Of a stretch of 64,000 nucleotides of DNA, positions 7,722 through 17,686 are shown piece after piece. This DNA is from Massilia solisilvae. GTDB lineage: Bacteria > Pseudomonadota > Gammaproteobacteria > Burkholderiales > Burkholderiaceae_D. The first letter of the stretch is position 1, and the number at the start of each line of letters is the position of its first letter. The stretch is taken from positions 434,001 to 498,000 of the forward strand of contig NZ_JANUGV010000002.1 of NCBI RefSeq assembly GCF_024753215.1. The letters are read 5' to 3'. The notes beneath the pieces were generated by a model, which saw only the letters and a program-made list of their open reading frames with translations, had not been told where the DNA came from and did no database searches. A program made the position numbers and the translations under genes.

Positions 7722-10333
7722 CACTTGCTCCTTGGTTTGGCTCGCGGCTTGCCCATCAAAATGGGCTGGAAGAACACCGCGCCGATCAGCGTGCATCCGA
7801 GCGCGAGCACCAGCAGCTTGCCCATGCTGGCGGTCCCGGGATGGTTGGACAGCCACAGGCTGCCGAAGGCCGTGCCGGTGGTGGCGGCCGACAGGATGAT
7901 CGCCTGCGTCAGCCCGTGCTGCAGCAGCTCGGTGGCGCCGCCGCGCCAGGCCATCACGTAATAGATTTTGAAGGCGACGCCCACGCCGAGCAGCAAGGGC
8001 AGCGCAATGATGTTGGCGAAGTTAAGCTTGATGTTCAGGAGAACACACAGCTCGAGCGTGAACAGCCCGGACACAAGCAGCGGCACCATCGTGAGCAGCA
8101 CGTCATCGACACGGCGAAAGGTGATCCACAACAGCACCGTGATTGCCAGCACGGCCAGCAGCGCCGCGTGGATGAACGCCTGCACCACCACGTGCGCGGC
8201 GTTGAGCACGGAGATCGGCCCGCCGGTCGCGCCTGGGGCCACGCGCTGCACGGCGTCCGCGAAATTGCGCAGTTGGGTGTCGTCGCCGGGGGCGACGCCT
8301 GGCGCCTTGCGTGGTGCGATGTCCAGCAGCGCGCGCCCGTCGCGCGCCACCCAGTCGCGCCGCAATTCGGGCGGCACGTTGTCCAGCGTAACCCGTTGCG
8401 GATGCAGCGCTTTCCGCAGCGATGCCAGCGAAAGCCTGAGTGGATCGGCCAGCGCGTGCTCCGCGCGGTCGCGCGCCTGTGGCGGCGCCTTGGCCAGCGC
8501 GGTGAGGTTGTCCGCGAGGCGCCGGGCAGGCGCCTCGCCCGCGCCGGGATAATCGAGCGCAGCGTTGCGCAGCGCGCGCGCCGCCGAGCGCAAGGCCGAC
8601 ACCCGCTCGCTATCGCCGGCTGCTGGCGCGGGTGGCTGCGCCAGTGCAGGGTCGAGGGCGGCGGCGAGCGTCGCAATCAGGGCCAGCTTTTCGTCCTGCC
8701 GCTCGGGGACGAAGCTTGCCAGCGTCATCACACGCGAGACCTCGGACAGCCGGGCGACGCGCTCGCCGAGCGCGCTGGCCGCGGCAAGCGTGGGCGCGAG
8801 CACCTGCACGTTGTCGATGCCGATCTCGCCTGTGCCAGCCAGCGGACGCAGCGTTTTCATCGATTCGCTCGAAGGGTCTTTCAGGTGCAGCGGGTTGAAG
8901 TCGAAATGCAGGTGCCACAGCAACGGAACGCCGGCCAGCACCACCGCGATGGTGCCGTACAGGAGGCCCTTGCGATGGGCCTGGAACGTGTGGTCCACCG
9001 GGGCCAGCCAGCGGTAGCCCGGCATCGAGGATGCGCCCGGCGGGTTGAGCACCTTGATCAGCGCCGGCAGGATGGTGAAGCAGGTGGGGAAGGCGACGAA
9101 CAGGATGCCCACGCCCGCGATCTCGCCCAGCTCCGCCACGCCGCGGTAGGCCGTAGGCAGGAATGCGAAAAAGCCGATGGCAGTCGCCACCGCGGCGAGC
9201 GTGAGCGGCAGCGAAATCGTGCGTGACACGGCCAGCAGTGCGGTGTGCGTGTCGCCGATCTCGAGCAGGCGCGCACGAAAGCGCATCCCGAACTGGATGC
9301 CGAAGTCCACCCCGATGCCGACGAACAGCATGGCGAACGCAACCGAGATGATGTTGAAGGAACCGACCAGCAGCAGGCCCAGGGCCGCCGTCAGCGCCAG
9401 CCCGCCGAGCATGGTCAGGAACACCGCCGCTACCAGCTTCATCGAGCGCAGGGCCAGCCACAGGATCAGCAGGACGAACGCGAACGTGACCGCGGTGCTG
9501 ATTGTCGAACCCTCCTGCACCGAGGAGAACTCGTCGTCGGACAGCGGGACCGAGCCGGTCAGGCCCACTGTCGCGCCGTAGCGCGGCCCGAGCCGCAATT
9601 CGTTGGCAGCGGCGCGGATCGCGTCCGACGAAGCGGCGCCCGGCTGCAGCTCGTCAAAGCGCAGGACCGGCACCACCTCCACCAGGCTGTGCACGCCGCC
9701 GCCCTCGGGGTTGGCCGCGTTGGCCAGCGCCGTCCACGACAGGGCGGCCGGCCGGCCCACCAGCGCTGTGTCCACCACGTCGGCGGTCTTGTCCAGCAGC
9801 GGCGCCATGTCGGCCAGCTTGAGCTGTCCGGTTTGCAGCGGCGTGAGGAGCGTCACTGCCAGCAGGTTGGACAGCCCGCGCAGCGACGGGTCGTGTGCCA
9901 GCGCGTTCAACAGCGGCCGGGCGTCGGTCAGTTGCTGGTGCAGTGCGGCGATCTGCTCCACCGAAAGGAACAGCAGGCCATTGCGCGCAAAGAAATCGCT
10001 GTCGGCGCCAAGGCCGACCGACCGGAACAGTGCATGCTGTGCGCGCAGGCGTTGTGCCAGCTCGCGTGCGGCTTGTGAGGCAAACTCGGGCGCCGGGGCG
10101 CGCACAACCACCAGTGTCGTGTCGCTGCGCTGCGGGAAGGCGGCGCTGATCATGGCGTCGCGCCGCGCCCATTGGGCATCGGGATTGATCAGCGTGCCGA
10201 CGTCCGTGTTGATGGCGAAATGGCGGGCGACATACACGACGCTGGCTGCGACGAGCACCACGAACACGCCAATCACCAGCCATGAATGGCGGACCGAGGT
10301 GTCGATGGTTTTGCAGATGGCGGTGGTCAGCAT
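7721..10333 (-). CDS. hpnN: Hopanoid transporter HpnN (RND superfamily)
   Basis: About 870 residues, an RND/MmpL-type inner-membrane exporter. It has an N-terminal membrane helix (SWLVIGVFVVLVAASVVYVA), a large periplasmic domain, a first bundle of helices near the sterol-sensing-like region (FVLLILWLALRSMKLVAAVFL), a second periplasmic domain and a closing bundle. HpnN moves hopanoids from the inner to the outer membrane in Rhodopseudomonas and Burkholderia. I chose the ATG at 10333; an in-frame ATG at 10420 would overlap the divergent hpnM promoter region. Its stop is coupled to mlaA. hpnM is divergent 108 bp away. Confidence 0.93.
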   Translation of the reverse strand: MLTTAICKTIDTSVRHSWLVIGVFVVLVAASVVYVARHFAINTDVGTLINPDAQWARRDAMISAAFPQRSDTTLVVVRAPAPEFASQAARELAQRLRAQHALFRSVGLGADSDFFARNGLLFLSVEQIAALHQQLTDARPLLNALAHDPSLRGLSNLLAVTLLTPLQTGQLKLADMAPLLDKTADVVDTALVGRPAALSWTALANAANPEGGGVHSLVEVVPVLRFDELQPGAASSDAIRAAANELRLGPRYGATVGLTGSVPLSDDEFSSVQEGSTISTAVTFAFVLLILWLALRSMKLVAAVFLTMLGGLALTAALGLLLVGSFNIISVAFAMLFVGIGVDFGIQFGMRFRARLLEIGDTHTALLAVSRTISLPLTLAAVATAIGFFAFLPTAYRGVAELGEIAGVGILFVAFPTCFTILPALIKVLNPPGASSMPGYRWLAPVDHTFQAHRKGLLYGTIAVVLAGVPLLWHLHFDFNPLHLKDPSSESMKTLRPLAGTGEIGIDNVQVLAPTLAAASALGERVARLSEVSRVMTLASFVPERQDEKLALIATLAAALDPALAQPPAPAAGDSERVSALRSAARALRNAALDYPGAGEAPARRLADNLTALAKAPPQARDRAEHALADPLRLSLASLRKALHPQRVTLDNVPPELRRDWVARDGRALLDIAPRKAPGVAPGDDTQLRNFADAVQRVAPGATGGPISVLNAAHVVVQAFIHAALLAVLAITVLLWITFRRVDDVLLTMVPLLVSGLFTLELCVLLNIKLNFANIIALPLLLGVGVAFKIYYVMAWRGGATELLQHGLTQAIILSAATTGTAFGSLWLSNHPGTASMGKLLVLALGCTLIGAVFFQPILMGKPRAKPRSK

Positions 10334-10441
10334 GTGTGCGGCGAACACGGGCACGACAAGCCAGTTAGACCAGCGAACGCGGCTCGCGACTGCGACCGCG
10401 CGCGCTATACTTGGCCGCATGCCGTTCGCGGAGGGATCACC

Positions 10442-11059
10442 ATGAAACCTTACGTCTGGATACCGGTGGCGCTGGTTGTCGCCGCGTCCCATGTTCAAGC
10501 CCAGCAGAACGAAAGCCGGCCCGACCGCATGGTGCGGGCCACCATCGACGGCGTGATGGCGGCGATCCACAACGACCCGGTCGCAGCCAAGGGCGACGCC
10601 GACAGGATCTACCGGATCGTGCAGCAGAAGTTCCTGCCCAACACCGACTTCATGCTCACCACCCAGTATGCGGTGGGCAAGGAGGCCTGGGCCAAGGCGA
10701 CGCAGGCGCAGCGCGACGCACTCTTCAGGCAGTTCCAGACCTTGCTCGCGCGGACCTACGCCACCCAGCTGATGCAGATCCGTGGGCAGCAGACGCAGTT
10801 CAAGTACCCGCCGATGGCGGCCTTGCCGTCCTCGGCAACGGATGCCGTGGTGCGTACCCAGGTGGTCAGCGGCGGCGATACGATGCCGATCGACTACCGC
10901 GTGCACAAGACCGACGCCGGCTGGAAGATCTACGACATCAACATGATGGGTGCGTGGATGATCGTGGTGTACCGCCAGCAGTTTGCTGGCCAGCTGGCAA
11001 AGGGCGGGATCGACGGGCTGATCAAGTACCTGGTCGCCCACAACGAGGCGAACGCCTAG
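10442..11059 (+). CDS. hpnM: HpnM, MlaC/Ttg2D-like periplasmic protein
   Basis: A 205-residue exported protein with an N-terminal signal peptide (cut probably after HVQA). It belongs to the MlaC/toluene-tolerance Ttg2D family, whose members carry lipid between membranes in the periplasm. Family features visible are the segments FLPNTDFMLTTQYAVGKEAW and MPIDYRVHKTDAGWKIYDI. The ATG follows GAGGGATCACC; a -10-like TATACT lies about 35 bases upstream (10406-10411). It is divergent from hpnN and converges with hpnL, sharing 4 bases at their stop codons. It probably works with HpnN and MlaA in hopanoid or phospholipid traffic. Confidence 0.91.
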   Translation: MKPYVWIPVALVVAASHVQAQQNESRPDRMVRATIDGVMAAIHNDPVAAKGDADRIYRIVQQKFLPNTDFMLTTQYAVGKEAWAKATQAQRDALFRQFQTLLARTYATQLMQIRGQQTQFKYPPMAALPSSATDAVVRTQVVSGGDTMPIDYRVHKTDAGWKIYDINMMGAWMIVVYRQQFAGQLAKGGIDGLIKYLVAHNEANA

Positions 11060-12048
11060 TTGCCCGCCCTGCGTGCGCGCAGCTGGCGCGTCTCGACCCA
11101 TTGCCACGACAGCAGGGCAGGCACGCCGAACAGTGTCTCGCGCATGCGCTTGACCAATGCGAGCGACAGCGCCACGTCGCCGCCGACACCGGCCAGGTAG
11201 CCAAACAGGACCACGGCCGCTTCCTGCACGCCCAGCCCGGCGGGCACGAGGAACGCGGCGTGGCGCGTGGCCTGGGTCAGCGCTTCGATTGCCACCGCCG
11301 CGGTGATGTCAACCGGGTGGCCGAGCAGGTCGAGGGCGAACCAGGTCTCGAACGAGCCGATGAGGTAGCCCGGGAACTGCCAGCCGAGCGCCCGCAGCAG
11401 CCGGCGCGGCTGGTCGAACAGGTGCGCCACCTGGGCGTCGAGGCCCACGGCGTCGAGCCTGAGTGCGATCTGGCTCCGTTTGCCCAGCAGCCGCGCGGCC
11501 AGGTCCTGCAGGCGCGCGAAGACCGACCCGCGGCGCAGCATCCAGTATGCCAGCAACGGCAGCGGCAATGTCAGCAGCAGGCTGGCGGCAATGAGCCAGA
11601 CGTGACCCAGCTCCGACGCCAGGTGTACGATGAGCAGCAACCCAACGCCGCTGAATACGTACAGCACCGTGATCGTCACCATCACTTCGACGATGATGGT
11701 CGCGGCGATGGCCGTGCTGTCGGACAGGCGCAGCCGCACGAGCCGGATCCCGACCACTTCGCCGCCGATGCCGACCGATGGCAGCAGCCGCGCCACAGCC
11801 TCGCGCACGGAGGCCACCCACAGCAGAAAGCCGTAGCTGGCGTGCCCTGCGCGATTGATCGGCTCCAGCAGCACGAGCCAGGCTTGGGTATCGAAGAGCA
11901 GCGGGACGACGTGGAACGGCACAAGCCACAGCAGCGGCCAGCCGGCGCGGCGGAACGCGGCGACGATCGCGGGCCAGCCTTCGTACAGCACCAGTGCCGT
12001 GAGCAGCAGCAGCCCGGCCATGCCGCCCAACACCACCAGCCGCTTCAT
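11056..12048 (-). CDS. hpnL: HpnL, lysylphosphatidylglycerol-synthase-TM-like membrane protein
   Basis: A 330-residue polytopic inner-membrane protein with about eight hydrophobic helices. It resembles the membrane (flippase-like) domain of lysylphosphatidylglycerol synthases, to which HpnL belongs. The conserved segments SVREAVARLLPSVGIGGEVV and ATRHAAFLVPAGLGVQEAA are present. Its exact role in hopanoid biology is not established. It is the last gene of the ispH-hpnHIJKL operon, and its ATG overlaps the hpnK stop by 4 bases (ATGA). Confidence 0.9.
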   Translation of the reverse strand: MKRLVVLGGMAGLLLLTALVLYEGWPAIVAAFRRAGWPLLWLVPFHVVPLLFDTQAWLVLLEPINRAGHASYGFLLWVASVREAVARLLPSVGIGGEVVGIRLVRLRLSDSTAIAATIIVEVMVTITVLYVFSGVGLLLIVHLASELGHVWLIAASLLLTLPLPLLAYWMLRRGSVFARLQDLAARLLGKRSQIALRLDAVGLDAQVAHLFDQPRRLLRALGWQFPGYLIGSFETWFALDLLGHPVDITAAVAIEALTQATRHAAFLVPAGLGVQEAAVVLFGYLAGVGGDVALSLALVKRMRETLFGVPALLSWQWVETRQLRARRAGN

Positions 12049-12884
12049 GGCGCATGGGCCAGGTCCGCAAATCCGCCGAACCGAAAGCCGTGCTGGCGCA
12101 GCATGTGGTGCACGCGCAGGACACGCGGCGAGGTAAGCGCCGCCAGCTCGTCCGCATGGCGGTAACCGGGCGCGGCACGCGACACCGCGCTGCCGGACTG
12201 GGTGGCCGGGTGCAGGTAGATCTCGCCGATGCCGCGCGCCGGCAGGTGCGACAGCGCGGCCAGCAATGCATGCTCGTCGAACCTGCCGGACTGGCGGATG
12301 CCGAGCGTGTAGTCGTTGTACCCGATGCCCGCTGCCGCAAGCCGCCGGGCGAGCAGGGCCAGCCACGGCGCCAGCCATGCCGGAGTGTGCGCTTCGCGCG
12401 GCAGGCGGATGGCGCGCAGGCCGAACGGGCGGCCGATATCGATCATCATCGACAAAATGGTGGGATGCAAGTGAAAGTGCCGGTGCGCGTTCACGTGATC
12501 GAGCGCCAGGCCCGAGGCGGCAAAAGCTTCGAACTGCGCGCTGATTTCGGCGGCCAGCTGGCGGCGCACCGCCGGCAGCAGGAAGAAGCGAAAGCCTTCG
12601 CGCACCATCCGGGCGCCGAAGTTACCGTCGGCGTCCACGAGGTCGGGAATGGCGCGGGGCGGCAGTGTCGCCCGGCCATCGGCCAGCACCAGGTGCAGTC
12701 CCACGCGCAGGCTCGGGTTGGCTTTCGCACGCGCGATCGCGTCGGCGGCGGCCGGTGCGCCGACCATGAGGCTGGCCGTGGTCAGCACGCCTTCCCGAAA
12801 GGCGCGCTCCACCGCCAGGTTCACGCTCACGTGGAGACCAAAGTCGTCGGCCGTGATGATCAGGCCCGGATCACGCGCGGCCAC
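12045..12884 (-). CDS. hpnK: HpnK, YdjC-like carbohydrate deacetylase
   Basis: A 279-residue YdjC/ChbG family protein. HpnK removes the acetyl group from N-acetylglucosaminyl-bacteriohopanetetrol, giving glucosaminyl-BHT. The metal-binding pattern is intact: LIITADDFGLH near the N-terminus (Asp-Asp) and VNAHRHFHLHP near residue 130. The start is a GTG at 12884 preceded by GAGGAAAAG; no better ATG exists. It lies 7 bases after hpnJ and overlaps hpnL. Confidence 0.93.
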   Translation of the reverse strand: MAARDPGLIITADDFGLHVSVNLAVERAFREGVLTTASLMVGAPAAADAIARAKANPSLRVGLHLVLADGRATLPPRAIPDLVDADGNFGARMVREGFRFFLLPAVRRQLAAEISAQFEAFAASGLALDHVNAHRHFHLHPTILSMMIDIGRPFGLRAIRLPREAHTPAWLAPWLALLARRLAAAGIGYNDYTLGIRQSGRFDEHALLAALSHLPARGIGEIYLHPATQSGSAVSRAAPGYRHADELAALTSPRVLRVHHMLRQHGFRFGGFADLAHAP

Positions 12885-12891
12885 CTTTTCC

Positions 12892-14322
12892 TCACGAGTG
12901 GGTCGCCCCGTGCGAGCGCAGGAAGTGAAAGAACTCGACGCCCTCGCGCAGGCGGCGGCGCGTCATGTCCCAGCTGCCCACCATCTCGCTGACGATCTCC
13001 CAGATCTTGGTGGGCCGGAAGTAGAAGCTCTTGTAGAACGCCTCGACGCCGTGATAGATCTCTTCGCTGGACAGGTGCGGGTAGCTGATCGCCGCCAGCT
13101 GCACGCCGCTTTCGTTGACCAGGTTGATGGTCCTGTTGGGCGGAATCCAGTCGTTCTCGACCGCCTGCTCGTACAGCCGCGTGCCGGGATAGGGCGCCGC
13201 CAGCGACACCTGGATCGTGTGCGGGTTGATCTCCTTGGCGAACGCAATCGATTTGGCGATGGTCTCGCGCGTTTCGCCCGGCAGGCCCAGGATGAATGTG
13301 CCGTGCACGGTGATGCCGAGCGCCTTGCAATCGGCGGCAAAGCGGCGCGCGATGTCGGTGCGCAGGCCCTTCTTGATGTTCAGGAGGATCTGGTCGTCGC
13401 CGGACTCGTAGCCGACCAGCAGCAGGCGCAGCCCGTTGTCCTTCATGACCTTCAGCGTGGAGTAGGGTACGTTGGCCTTGGCATTGCACGACCATGTCAC
13501 GCCCAGTTTGCCCAGCCCGCGCGCGATCTCCTCGGCGCGCGGCCTGAAGTCGGTGAAGGTGTCGTCGTCGAACATGATCTCCTTCACCTCGGGCATGTTC
13601 TCCTTGATCCAGCGGACCTCTTCCAGCACGTTCTCCGGCGAGCGGGTGCGGTAGCGGTGGCCGCCAACCGTCTGCGGCCACAGGCAGAAGGTGCAGCGCG
13701 AGCGGCAGCCGCGCCCGGTGTACAGCGACACGTACGGGTAGTCGAGGTAGCCGATGAAGTAGTTGTGGATGTCCAGGTCGCGCTTGTACACCGGCGAGAC
13801 GAAGGGCAGCTCGTCCATGTTTTCGATCATTGCGCGCGGCGGGTTGTGGCAGATGGCGCCGTCCGGCGCGCGGTAGCTGATGCCGTCAACCTGCGTCAGC
13901 GGCATGCCTTGCGCGATGTCGCGGCAGGTGTAGTCGAATTCCTCGCGCGCGACGAAGTCGATGGCGCGGCTGGCGCGCAGCGATCCTTCGGCATCGACGG
14001 CAACCTTGGCGCCGACCATGCCCACCAGCGTGGCCGCATTGCGCTCCTTGAGCAGTTCCGCAAACCGCGCGTCCGTGGGGAACGACGGCGTGCTGGTGTG
14101 CAGGATGACGAGTTCGTACTCGCTGGCGATTGCGAGCGCTTGCGCGACCGACAGGCCATCGGCGGGCGCGTCGAGCAGGCGGCTGCCGGGCACCAGCGCG
14201 GCGGGCTGGGCCAGCCATGTGGGGTACCAGAACGAGCGGATCTCGCGTTTGGCCTGGTAGCGCGAGCCGGCGCCGCCGTCGAAGCCGTCGAAGGAGGGCG
14301 CTTGCAGGAACAGGGTCTTCAT
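12892..14322 (-). CDS. hpnJ: HpnJ, cobalamin-binding-type radical SAM enzyme
   Basis: A 476-residue B12-dependent-type radical SAM protein. An N-terminal Rossmann region (residues 1-150) is followed by the radical SAM barrel with the [4Fe-4S] motif GRGCRSRCTFC (Cys206, Cys210, Cys213). HpnJ converts glucosaminyl-BHT to the cyclitol ether by ring contraction. The later segments FDDDTFTDF and GYESGDDQILLNIKKG match the family. Its ATG overlaps the hpnI stop by 4 bases. With hpnI and hpnK this predicts that the organism makes BHT cyclitol ether. Confidence 0.94.
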   Translation of the reverse strand: MKTLFLQAPSFDGFDGGAGSRYQAKREIRSFWYPTWLAQPAALVPGSRLLDAPADGLSVAQALAIASEYELVILHTSTPSFPTDARFAELLKERNAATLVGMVGAKVAVDAEGSLRASRAIDFVAREEFDYTCRDIAQGMPLTQVDGISYRAPDGAICHNPPRAMIENMDELPFVSPVYKRDLDIHNYFIGYLDYPYVSLYTGRGCRSRCTFCLWPQTVGGHRYRTRSPENVLEEVRWIKENMPEVKEIMFDDDTFTDFRPRAEEIARGLGKLGVTWSCNAKANVPYSTLKVMKDNGLRLLLVGYESGDDQILLNIKKGLRTDIARRFAADCKALGITVHGTFILGLPGETRETIAKSIAFAKEINPHTIQVSLAAPYPGTRLYEQAVENDWIPPNRTINLVNESGVQLAAISYPHLSSEEIYHGVEAFYKSFYFRPTKIWEIVSEMVGSWDMTRRRLREGVEFFHFLRSHGATHS

Positions 14323-15416
14323 CGGATCGGTCCTCTCGTCAGGTGCGGGCGTGGCGCGTCGATCGGCACCGCCTGGCGGCGCCAGCGCGTGGTGGCGCCG
14401 GCAAACCCTGCGCACCAGGCCACGAGCAGCAGGCAGTCGCGCAGTGGCGCGTAAAGCACGAGCCGTGGTGCAGGGCGGCGCAGGTGCAGCGTGCAGCGTG
14501 CCACGCCAGCCACCAAGGCCGCGGGCCAGCTGCCGGGGCTCAGCCACAGCCCGAGCGCGATCATGGGAAAGGTGAAGGTGATGAACGAGAACGCATAGCC
14601 GGCCGGGTTGATCGAGCGGATCGTTTGCAGCCAGCGCCGTTCGCGTGTCCATAGTTCGGCAAAGCTGTGCTCGACCACCTCGGTGGCCACGCACAGCGGC
14701 GACAGCACGGTGGCCAGACCCAGTTCGCGCGTGAGTGCGCCGAGCCAGTAGTCGTCCGCCAGCCTGTTGCGCAAGGCTTCGAAGCCACCGATCGCCCGCA
14801 GCGTGTCGGCGCGCAGCGCAATCGTGGCGCCGAAGCCGAACGCCGTGCTGCCGAACGCGCTTGCCACGCGCACGGACGGCGCGAACCAGGTGTCGATGAA
14901 GAGCGCACCCACGCGGCTCCAGAAGCCGCCGAATGCGCGGCCACGGTACAGGCAGGTGACGATGCCGGTGTGCGCATCGGCCAGCGGCGCCGTCACCTGC
15001 GCCAGGTAGTCGCTCGGCACGGCGATGTCGCTGTCGGCAATGACGAGCCAGGGATGGCGTGCATACCGTGCCATGTTGATCAGGTTGCTCACCTTGAAGT
15101 TGGTGCCGTACGTGTGCGCGTCCACCACCAGGGCGATGTCGCACGCGGGATGGCGCCGCACCAGGCGTCGCACAACGTCGATGGCGGGGTCATTCGGGTC
15201 GCGCACGCCGAATACGATCTGGTACTCGGGCCAATCCTGCTCGCACAGCATGGCAAGGTTGGCTTCCAGGCGCGGCTCGGCGCCACACAGCGGCTTCAGT
15301 ATCGTGACCGGCCGCGGCTGCGCCGGCGTGCCGCGCCACGTGCGCGCACGGCACAGCAGCGCGGCCAGCGCGTACAGCGTGGACACCAGGACGAGGATGC
15401 TGCCGAGCGTGGCCAT
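14319..15416 (-). CDS. hpnI: HpnI, hopanoid glycosyltransferase
   Basis: A 365-residue GT2-type glycosyltransferase that adds N-acetylglucosamine to bacteriohopanetetrol. It has an N-terminal membrane helix, the nucleotide-sugar fold with VTILKPLCGAEPRLEANLAM, the metal-binding DxD as IADSDIA, and a downstream ADDYWLG plus RRW pair (ERRWLQTIR) as in ceramide-glucosyltransferase-like enzymes. Two or three C-terminal membrane helices follow. It starts 15 bases after hpnH. Confidence 0.93.
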   Translation of the reverse strand: MATLGSILVLVSTLYALAALLCRARTWRGTPAQPRPVTILKPLCGAEPRLEANLAMLCEQDWPEYQIVFGVRDPNDPAIDVVRRLVRRHPACDIALVVDAHTYGTNFKVSNLINMARYARHPWLVIADSDIAVPSDYLAQVTAPLADAHTGIVTCLYRGRAFGGFWSRVGALFIDTWFAPSVRVASAFGSTAFGFGATIALRADTLRAIGGFEALRNRLADDYWLGALTRELGLATVLSPLCVATEVVEHSFAELWTRERRWLQTIRSINPAGYAFSFITFTFPMIALGLWLSPGSWPAALVAGVARCTLHLRRPAPRLVLYAPLRDCLLLVAWCAGFAGATTRWRRQAVPIDAPRPHLTRGPIR

Positions 15417-15431
15417 CGTCGTGTCGTTCCT

Positions 15432-16562
15432 TCAGGCGCCGTTCGCGCGGCGCCCGCGAATCTCGGCCACCTTGATCGCGACGTGGTGTGCGTGAACGTA
15501 CTCGGCGGGCCGCTGGCCGTCCAGGGCGATGTCGGGCGCCATGTCGCCGCTGGTGCGCACGCCGGACAGCGCGACCCGGCACGCGGTGAGCGGACGCCTG
15601 ATCGTGTCCATGACCGCGGTCGCTTCGTAGCCGCTGTGGACCATGCAGTTCGCGCACTTTTCGTAGTGGCCGGTGCCGTAAGCATCCCAGTGCGTCTCTT
15701 CCATCAGTTCGCGGAAGGTGCGCACGTAGCCTTCGCCCAGCAGGTAGCACGGGCGCTGCCAGCCGAACACGGTGCGCGCCGGGTTGCCCCACGGGGTGCA
15801 GTGATAGGTCTGGTTCCCGGCCAGGAAGTCGAGGAACAGGCTGGACTGGCTGAACGACCAGCGCCGCCCGCCATCGCCCAGCCGCAGGATGTCGCGGAAC
15901 AGCCGCCGGGTGGCGCCGCGTGCCAGGAAGTGCTGCTGCTCGGGTGCGCGTTCGTAGGCGTAGCCGGGCGAGACGGTGATGCCGTCCACGCCCATGGCCT
16001 TCACCTCGTCGAAGAAGCGCGCAACGCGCTCGGGCTGGGCGTCGTTGAACAGCGTGCAGTTGATGTTGACCCGAAAGCCGCGCTCCTTGGCATGGCCGAT
16101 GGCCGCTACCGCGCGCTCATACACGCCGGGCTGGCACACCGAGCGGTCGTGCATCTGCGCGTCGCCGTCCAGGTGCACCGACCAGATGAAAAACGGACTG
16201 GGCTGGTACTGCTCCAGCTTCTTGTCCATCAAAAGCGCGTTGGTGCACAGGTACACGAACTTGCGGCGCGCCACGATGCCGCGCACGATCTCGGGCATGT
16301 CCTTGTGCAGCAGCGGTTCGCCGCCGGCGATCGAGACCACTGGCGCGCCACATTCGTCGACCGCGTCCAGGCACTCCCGCGTGGACAGGCGCTGGTCCAG
16401 GATCTCGTTTGGGTAGTCGATCTTGCCGCAGCCCGCACACGCGAGATTGCAGCGAAAGAGCGGCTCGAGCATCAGCGCGAGCGGATAGCGGGTCTGTCCC
16501 GAGAGGTGCTTGCGCGCGATGTAGGCGCCGACCAGCGCTTTTTGCAGTAGCGGGATCGCCAT
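15432..16562 (-). CDS. hpnH: HpnH, adenosylhopane synthase (radical SAM)
   Basis: A 376-residue radical SAM enzyme that joins a 5'-deoxyadenosyl group to hopene, giving adenosylhopane, the first step of side-chain extension. The cluster motif is CNLACAGC (Cys38, Cys42, Cys45). The segment VSIAGGEPLLHKDM is the SAM-binding GGE motif. A C-terminal cysteine group (YEKCANCMVHSGYEA) also matches HpnH. It lies 11 bases downstream of ispH and is the first dedicated hopanoid gene of this operon. Confidence 0.96.
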   Translation of the reverse strand: MAIPLLQKALVGAYIARKHLSGQTRYPLALMLEPLFRCNLACAGCGKIDYPNEILDQRLSTRECLDAVDECGAPVVSIAGGEPLLHKDMPEIVRGIVARRKFVYLCTNALLMDKKLEQYQPSPFFIWSVHLDGDAQMHDRSVCQPGVYERAVAAIGHAKERGFRVNINCTLFNDAQPERVARFFDEVKAMGVDGITVSPGYAYERAPEQQHFLARGATRRLFRDILRLGDGGRRWSFSQSSLFLDFLAGNQTYHCTPWGNPARTVFGWQRPCYLLGEGYVRTFRELMEETHWDAYGTGHYEKCANCMVHSGYEATAVMDTIRRPLTACRVALSGVRTSGDMAPDIALDGQRPAEYVHAHHVAIKVAEIRGRRANGA

Positions 16563-16573
16563 GCCAGGACTCC

Positions 16574-17551
16574 TCAGGGTGCCGCGACCTCGGGGGCGCC
16601 GGCCAGTTCAGACGGCAGCCGGAACTCGATGTGTTCCTCCAGCCCGTCCATCGATGACACCTCGACCGGGCCGAGCTTGCGCAGCGCCGCGATCACATGC
16701 TCGACCATGGCCTCTGGCGCGGAAGCCCCGGCCGTGATCCCGACCACGCCTGCACCGCGCACCCATGCCGGGTCCAGCTCGCCGCCATCGGCCAGCAGGT
16801 GGCTGGGGATGCCGCTTTCGGTGCCGATCTCGCGCAGGCGGTTGGAGTTGGAGCTGTTGGTGGCGCCGACGATGAGCAGCACGTCCACCTGCTTGCACAA
16901 GGCGCGCACCGCGCGCTGGCGGTTTTGCGTGGCGTAGCAGATGTCGCGCACGTCGGGGCCGACGATATCGGGAAAGCGCCGCTGCAGCACGGCGATCACG
17001 TCGCGCGTGTCGTCCACCGACAGCGTGGTTTGCGTGACGTAGGCAATCGGCGTGTCGCCCGGCAGGTCGAGCTGTTCGGCCTCCTGCACGTTCTGCACCA
17101 GCACCACGCGGCCGTCGATCTGTCCCATCGTGCCCTCGACCTCGGCGTGGCCCGCGTGGCCGATCAGCACCACCACGCGCCCGGCGGCGGCATACTTGCG
17201 TCCCTGGATGTGGACCTTGGTGACCAGCGGGCAGGTCGCGTTGAGCACGTGCAGCTCGCGCGCCGTCGCGTCAGCCTCGACGCGCCGGGCCACGCCGTGG
17301 GCACTGAACACCGTCACCGCCCCGGCCGGCACCACGTCGAGCTCGTCGACGAACACCGCGCCCTTGGCCCTGAGCCCGTCAACGACCGCCTTGTTGTGTA
17401 CGATCTCGTGCCGCACATAGACGGGCGCGCCATACTTTTGCAGCGAGCGTTCGACGATTTCAATGGCACGCACGACACCGGCACAAAAGCCCCGTGGCTG
17501 CGCCAGGAGCACGCGCATCGGCTGCGCGCCGTCCTTGGTTTGCTGCGGCAT
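16574..17551 (-). CDS. ispH: 4-hydroxy-3-methylbut-2-enyl diphosphate reductase
   Basis: A 325-residue iron-sulfur enzyme that makes IPP and DMAPP in the last MEP step. The three cluster cysteines are in place: [10 protein letters not shown] (Cys23), NATCPLV (Cys107) and [10 protein letters not shown] (Cys205). The start at 17551 has GGAG seven bases upstream; an internal Met at residue 12 is an alternative. It heads the operon with hpnH-I-J-K-L, so precursor supply and hopanoid tailoring are co-transcribed. A second, housekeeping ispH may exist elsewhere. Confidence 0.96.
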   Translation of the reverse strand: MPQQTKDGAQPMRVLLAQPRGFCAGVVRAIEIVERSLQKYGAPVYVRHEIVHNKAVVDGLRAKGAVFVDELDVVPAGAVTVFSAHGVARRVEADATARELHVLNATCPLVTKVHIQGRKYAAAGRVVVLIGHAGHAEVEGTMGQIDGRVVLVQNVQEAEQLDLPGDTPIAYVTQTTLSVDDTRDVIAVLQRRFPDIVGPDVRDICYATQNRQRAVRALCKQVDVLLIVGATNSSNSNRLREIGTESGIPSHLLADGGELDPAWVRGAGVVGITAGASAPEAMVEHVIAALRKLGPVEVSSMDGLEEHIEFRLPSELAGAPEVAAP

Positions 17552-17686
17552 CCGGATTCTCCAGCCTAAACAAGCTTTGATGCCTGTTTTCCGTGCAGGT
17601 TCGTACTGCCCAGTTTCACCCGCGGGTGTGCGACCGTGCGCGCGACTGAAGGCTACAATCGGCCGCATCGCAACAGGGAGCCTGCA

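Noticed and set aside
7694..10078. Plus-strand frames through hpnN
   Set aside because: They are Gln/Arg-rich shadows of the minus-strand RND transporter.
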